Origin: Vanrija pseudolonga
Lineage: Eukaryota; Basidiomycota; Tremellomycetes; Trichosporonales; Trichosporonaceae
Direction of reading: 5' to 3'
DNA: 64,000 nucleotides
Assembly: GCF_020906515.1 (NCBI RefSeq)
Contig: NC_085854.1
Coordinates: 124,001 to 188,000 of the forward strand
Both the position numbers and the translations under genes were made by a program. Below the pieces are notes generated by a model. It was not told where the DNA came from. It did not search any database and saw only the letters and a program-made list of their open reading frames with translations. This document shows positions 62,613 through 64,000 of the stretch, in pieces (the first letter of the stretch is position 1; the number at the start of each line of letters is the position of its first letter).

Positions 62613-63214
62613 ATGGACAACCCCCACGGCACACTTCCTGCTCCTGTTTCCATTGTGAAGCGCCGCGGTTCGGTATGTCCCAAGGCTCTGGCCACCAGCT
62701 AACGACCGCGTCTTTGCAGCTCACGTACCGCGTTGAGACCATGTTCTACACCAACCGTCAGTTCAGGGACGTCGAGGCCTGCGTCAATGACTTCTTCATT
62801 CAGCAAGGGGGTGAGTGATATTCAACAGCCTCATTTGCTTACTTTATCGCAGTGTACAATAAGATCAAGTGTGTCCCGCTTGAAAACAAGAACGGTGGCC
62901 CCATGGGATTCCAAATCGATGTCGCCATAGACGAAGAGGAGGTTACCCAGAAGGTTGAGCAACGTCTCCAGAATATGGGCGAGGACCTGAAGAAGGCTAT
63001 CGATACCAAGTATGTAGGTAAACCAGGAAGACGCTAACGATCCCGAAGGCTCGCGGAGCAATACACCCCCACGAAGAAGGTTCAGAAGAGGGACAAGCCC
63101 AGCCCAAACAAGAACCGCGTCCCTCCGCTCAGCTTCCTTGGTGCCACCATCGGGAAGAACCTGAGATGCCGAAGGTCAAGAAGGCCAAGAAGACGAAGGC
63201 CAAGCTCTAGCTGA
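62613..63214 (+). CDS. Array-2 gene P11: beta-alpha-beta-domain protein with basic tail
   Basis: Exons 62613-62672, 62720-62810 (91 nt), 62853-63009 and 63049-63214 encode 157 residues; phases 0-1-2. It starts MDNPHGTLPAPVSIVKRRGS. Domain: LTYRVETMFYTNRQFRDVEA, then IKCVPLENKNGGPMGFQIDV and a long helix with VEQRLQNMGEDLKKAI. The last exon is basic; in the spliced frame it ends with an Arg-rich CRRSRRPRRRRPSSS. An alternative frame of the same DNA encodes a Lys-rich end (KVKKAKKTKAKL, stop at 63208), which looks more natural and suggests an unseen intron or a recent frameshift near 63145-63165. Closest relative: P10. Confidence 0.74.
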
Positions 63215-63646
63215 GCCTGAGCCGGGTCCTGGTTCTGGGGGTTGCCCCATTTCCCATCAATGTATGTAGATGCCCTCGTGCGTCGCCCGTTTCCTTTTGT
63301 AGATAGGCTTATGCATATCTTTCTAATTATTGGTTGTCGAGCTATACCCTTGAGTGGTGGGGTGGGGTAAGTTAAACGCGGCTAGGTGATGATGTATGAA
63401 CAGAAGATCGGCAGTCACGTTGGGAAAACAAACCAAAGTGCCCTCGCATCTCACAGTAACACAACACACACAATAGCAATGCAGCTGTGTGCTTCGAATC
63501 CCACGGGCAGCGCTTTGCACATAGGGACACGGCTCGTTCGCACGTCTACCCGGCGGGGGGCATAGAGAGCGGACTCGCTCACCCACTTCTGCTCCGTCCC
63601 ACCACTTTCTCACTCAGCACCCTGAACACCACAGCCAGTCGTCCTC
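63215..63646. other. Intergenic between P11 and P12
   Basis: No gene. The block near 63480-63560 resembles that at about 62082-62160 (GCAG.TGTGTGCTT, GGGCAGCGCTT-like, ACGGCTCG, CACGTCTAC), indicating shared upstream sequence. Confidence 0.5.
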
Positions 63647-64000
63647 ATGTCCTCCATCTCCAGCCAAGCTGAGGACGGCTCTTCGCCTTCCACGATGAGT
63701 GAAGTTGAGGCGCCTTCCACGATGGGTGAAGTCGAGGACCAATACATACCTTTCAACTTCATTCCACCCGAAGCCGGCTACACCGCTTCCATCATGAGTC
63801 AATCTGACGACGGCTACCCGCCGTCGACGATGAGTCTGGAAGGTCGCTCCACGCCATCCATGACGAACCGATACCAGGACAGCTTCGGACCGTCCTCGAG
63901 TAGTCAAGATGGAGACCGCTCCGCGACGCCCTCAACAACGAGTAATGCCGAAGACCCCTTCGCGCCTGCCGCGACGCCTCAATGGGAAAACCAGTTCATG
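63647..64000 (+). CDS. Array-2 gene P12 (partial): Ser/Thr/Pro-rich N-terminus, runs off the window
   Basis: 118 residues are visible from ATG at 63647, all in one open exon to the window edge. The sequence is acidic and Ser/Thr/Pro-rich with imperfect repeats of the type PSTMSEVE, PSTMGEVE, PPSTMSLE and TPSTTSNAE, so probably disordered. No family domain is reached yet. Its placement, strand, spacing and upstream block make it a likely twelfth array member, resembling P1, P3 and P5, which also have long disordered N-termini. Confidence 0.55.
   Translation, partial: MSSISSQAEDGSSPSTMSEVEAPSTMGEVEDQYIPFNFIPPEAGYTASIMSQSDDGYPPSTMSLEGRSTPSMTNRYQDSFGPSSSSQDGDRSATPSTTSNAEDPFAPAATPQWENQFM

Overview
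The window looks like nuclear DNA of a GC-rich basidiomycete yeast, probably of the Trichosporonales type. That placement is inferred from compact genes split by very short GT-AG introns (about 35-60 nt), strong C/G codon bias in housekeeping genes, a TDA3-like oxidoreductase, a Zn2Cys6 regulator and long Pro/Ser/Thr/Gly-rich surface proteins. No rRNA, CRISPR array, viral element or intact transposon was recognised.

Layout. (1) About 0.9-16.2 kb, all on the minus strand: a tandem array of eight paralogous genes (A-H) for small four-pass membrane proteins. The full copies end in a long cytosolic-type tail carrying PPPY, the core of ligands for Nedd4/Rsp5-type WW domains. Copies at the left edge are truncated and one internal copy carries a stop. 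(2) About 18.9-37.9 kb: a core of single genes. These are a zinc alcohol dehydrogenase, a ubiquitin-specific protease, an antibiotic-biosynthesis-monooxygenase (ABM) fold protein, a one-pass membrane protein, a small GPI-type wall protein, a 1634-residue repeat-rich secreted protein, an RPEL-repeat protein and a TDA3-like FAD oxidoreductase. (3) About 38.2-41.2 kb: no protein gene, but eleven same-strand units of roughly 120-190 nt with a tRNA A-box-like head, conserved core blocks, a hairpin whose stem varies in a compensatory way, and usually a T-run at the end. A normal tRNA-Gly(GCC) lies just beyond, on the other strand. (4) About 41.9-48.7 kb, minus strand: a second zinc alcohol dehydrogenase, a Zn2Cys6 transcription factor and a two-pass membrane protein with its own PPSY motif. 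(5) About 49.4 kb to the right edge, all plus strand: a second array of twelve small genes (P1-P12; P12 runs off the window). They share a beta-alpha / beta-beta-alpha domain with a strict intron-phase order 0-1-2 and, in six of them, a central exon of exactly 88 nt. I recognise no known family for either array.

The three most interesting items are the structured small-RNA-like array, the PPPY four-pass family and the 88-nt-exon family. Exon coordinates were derived by reading splice signals by eye and checking phase. For gene C, both alcohol dehydrogenases, the protease, the ABM protein, the RPEL protein, the oxidoreductase and most P genes the exon sums close in frame. For the other array-1 genes and the transcription factor only the gene span and main exons were checked.
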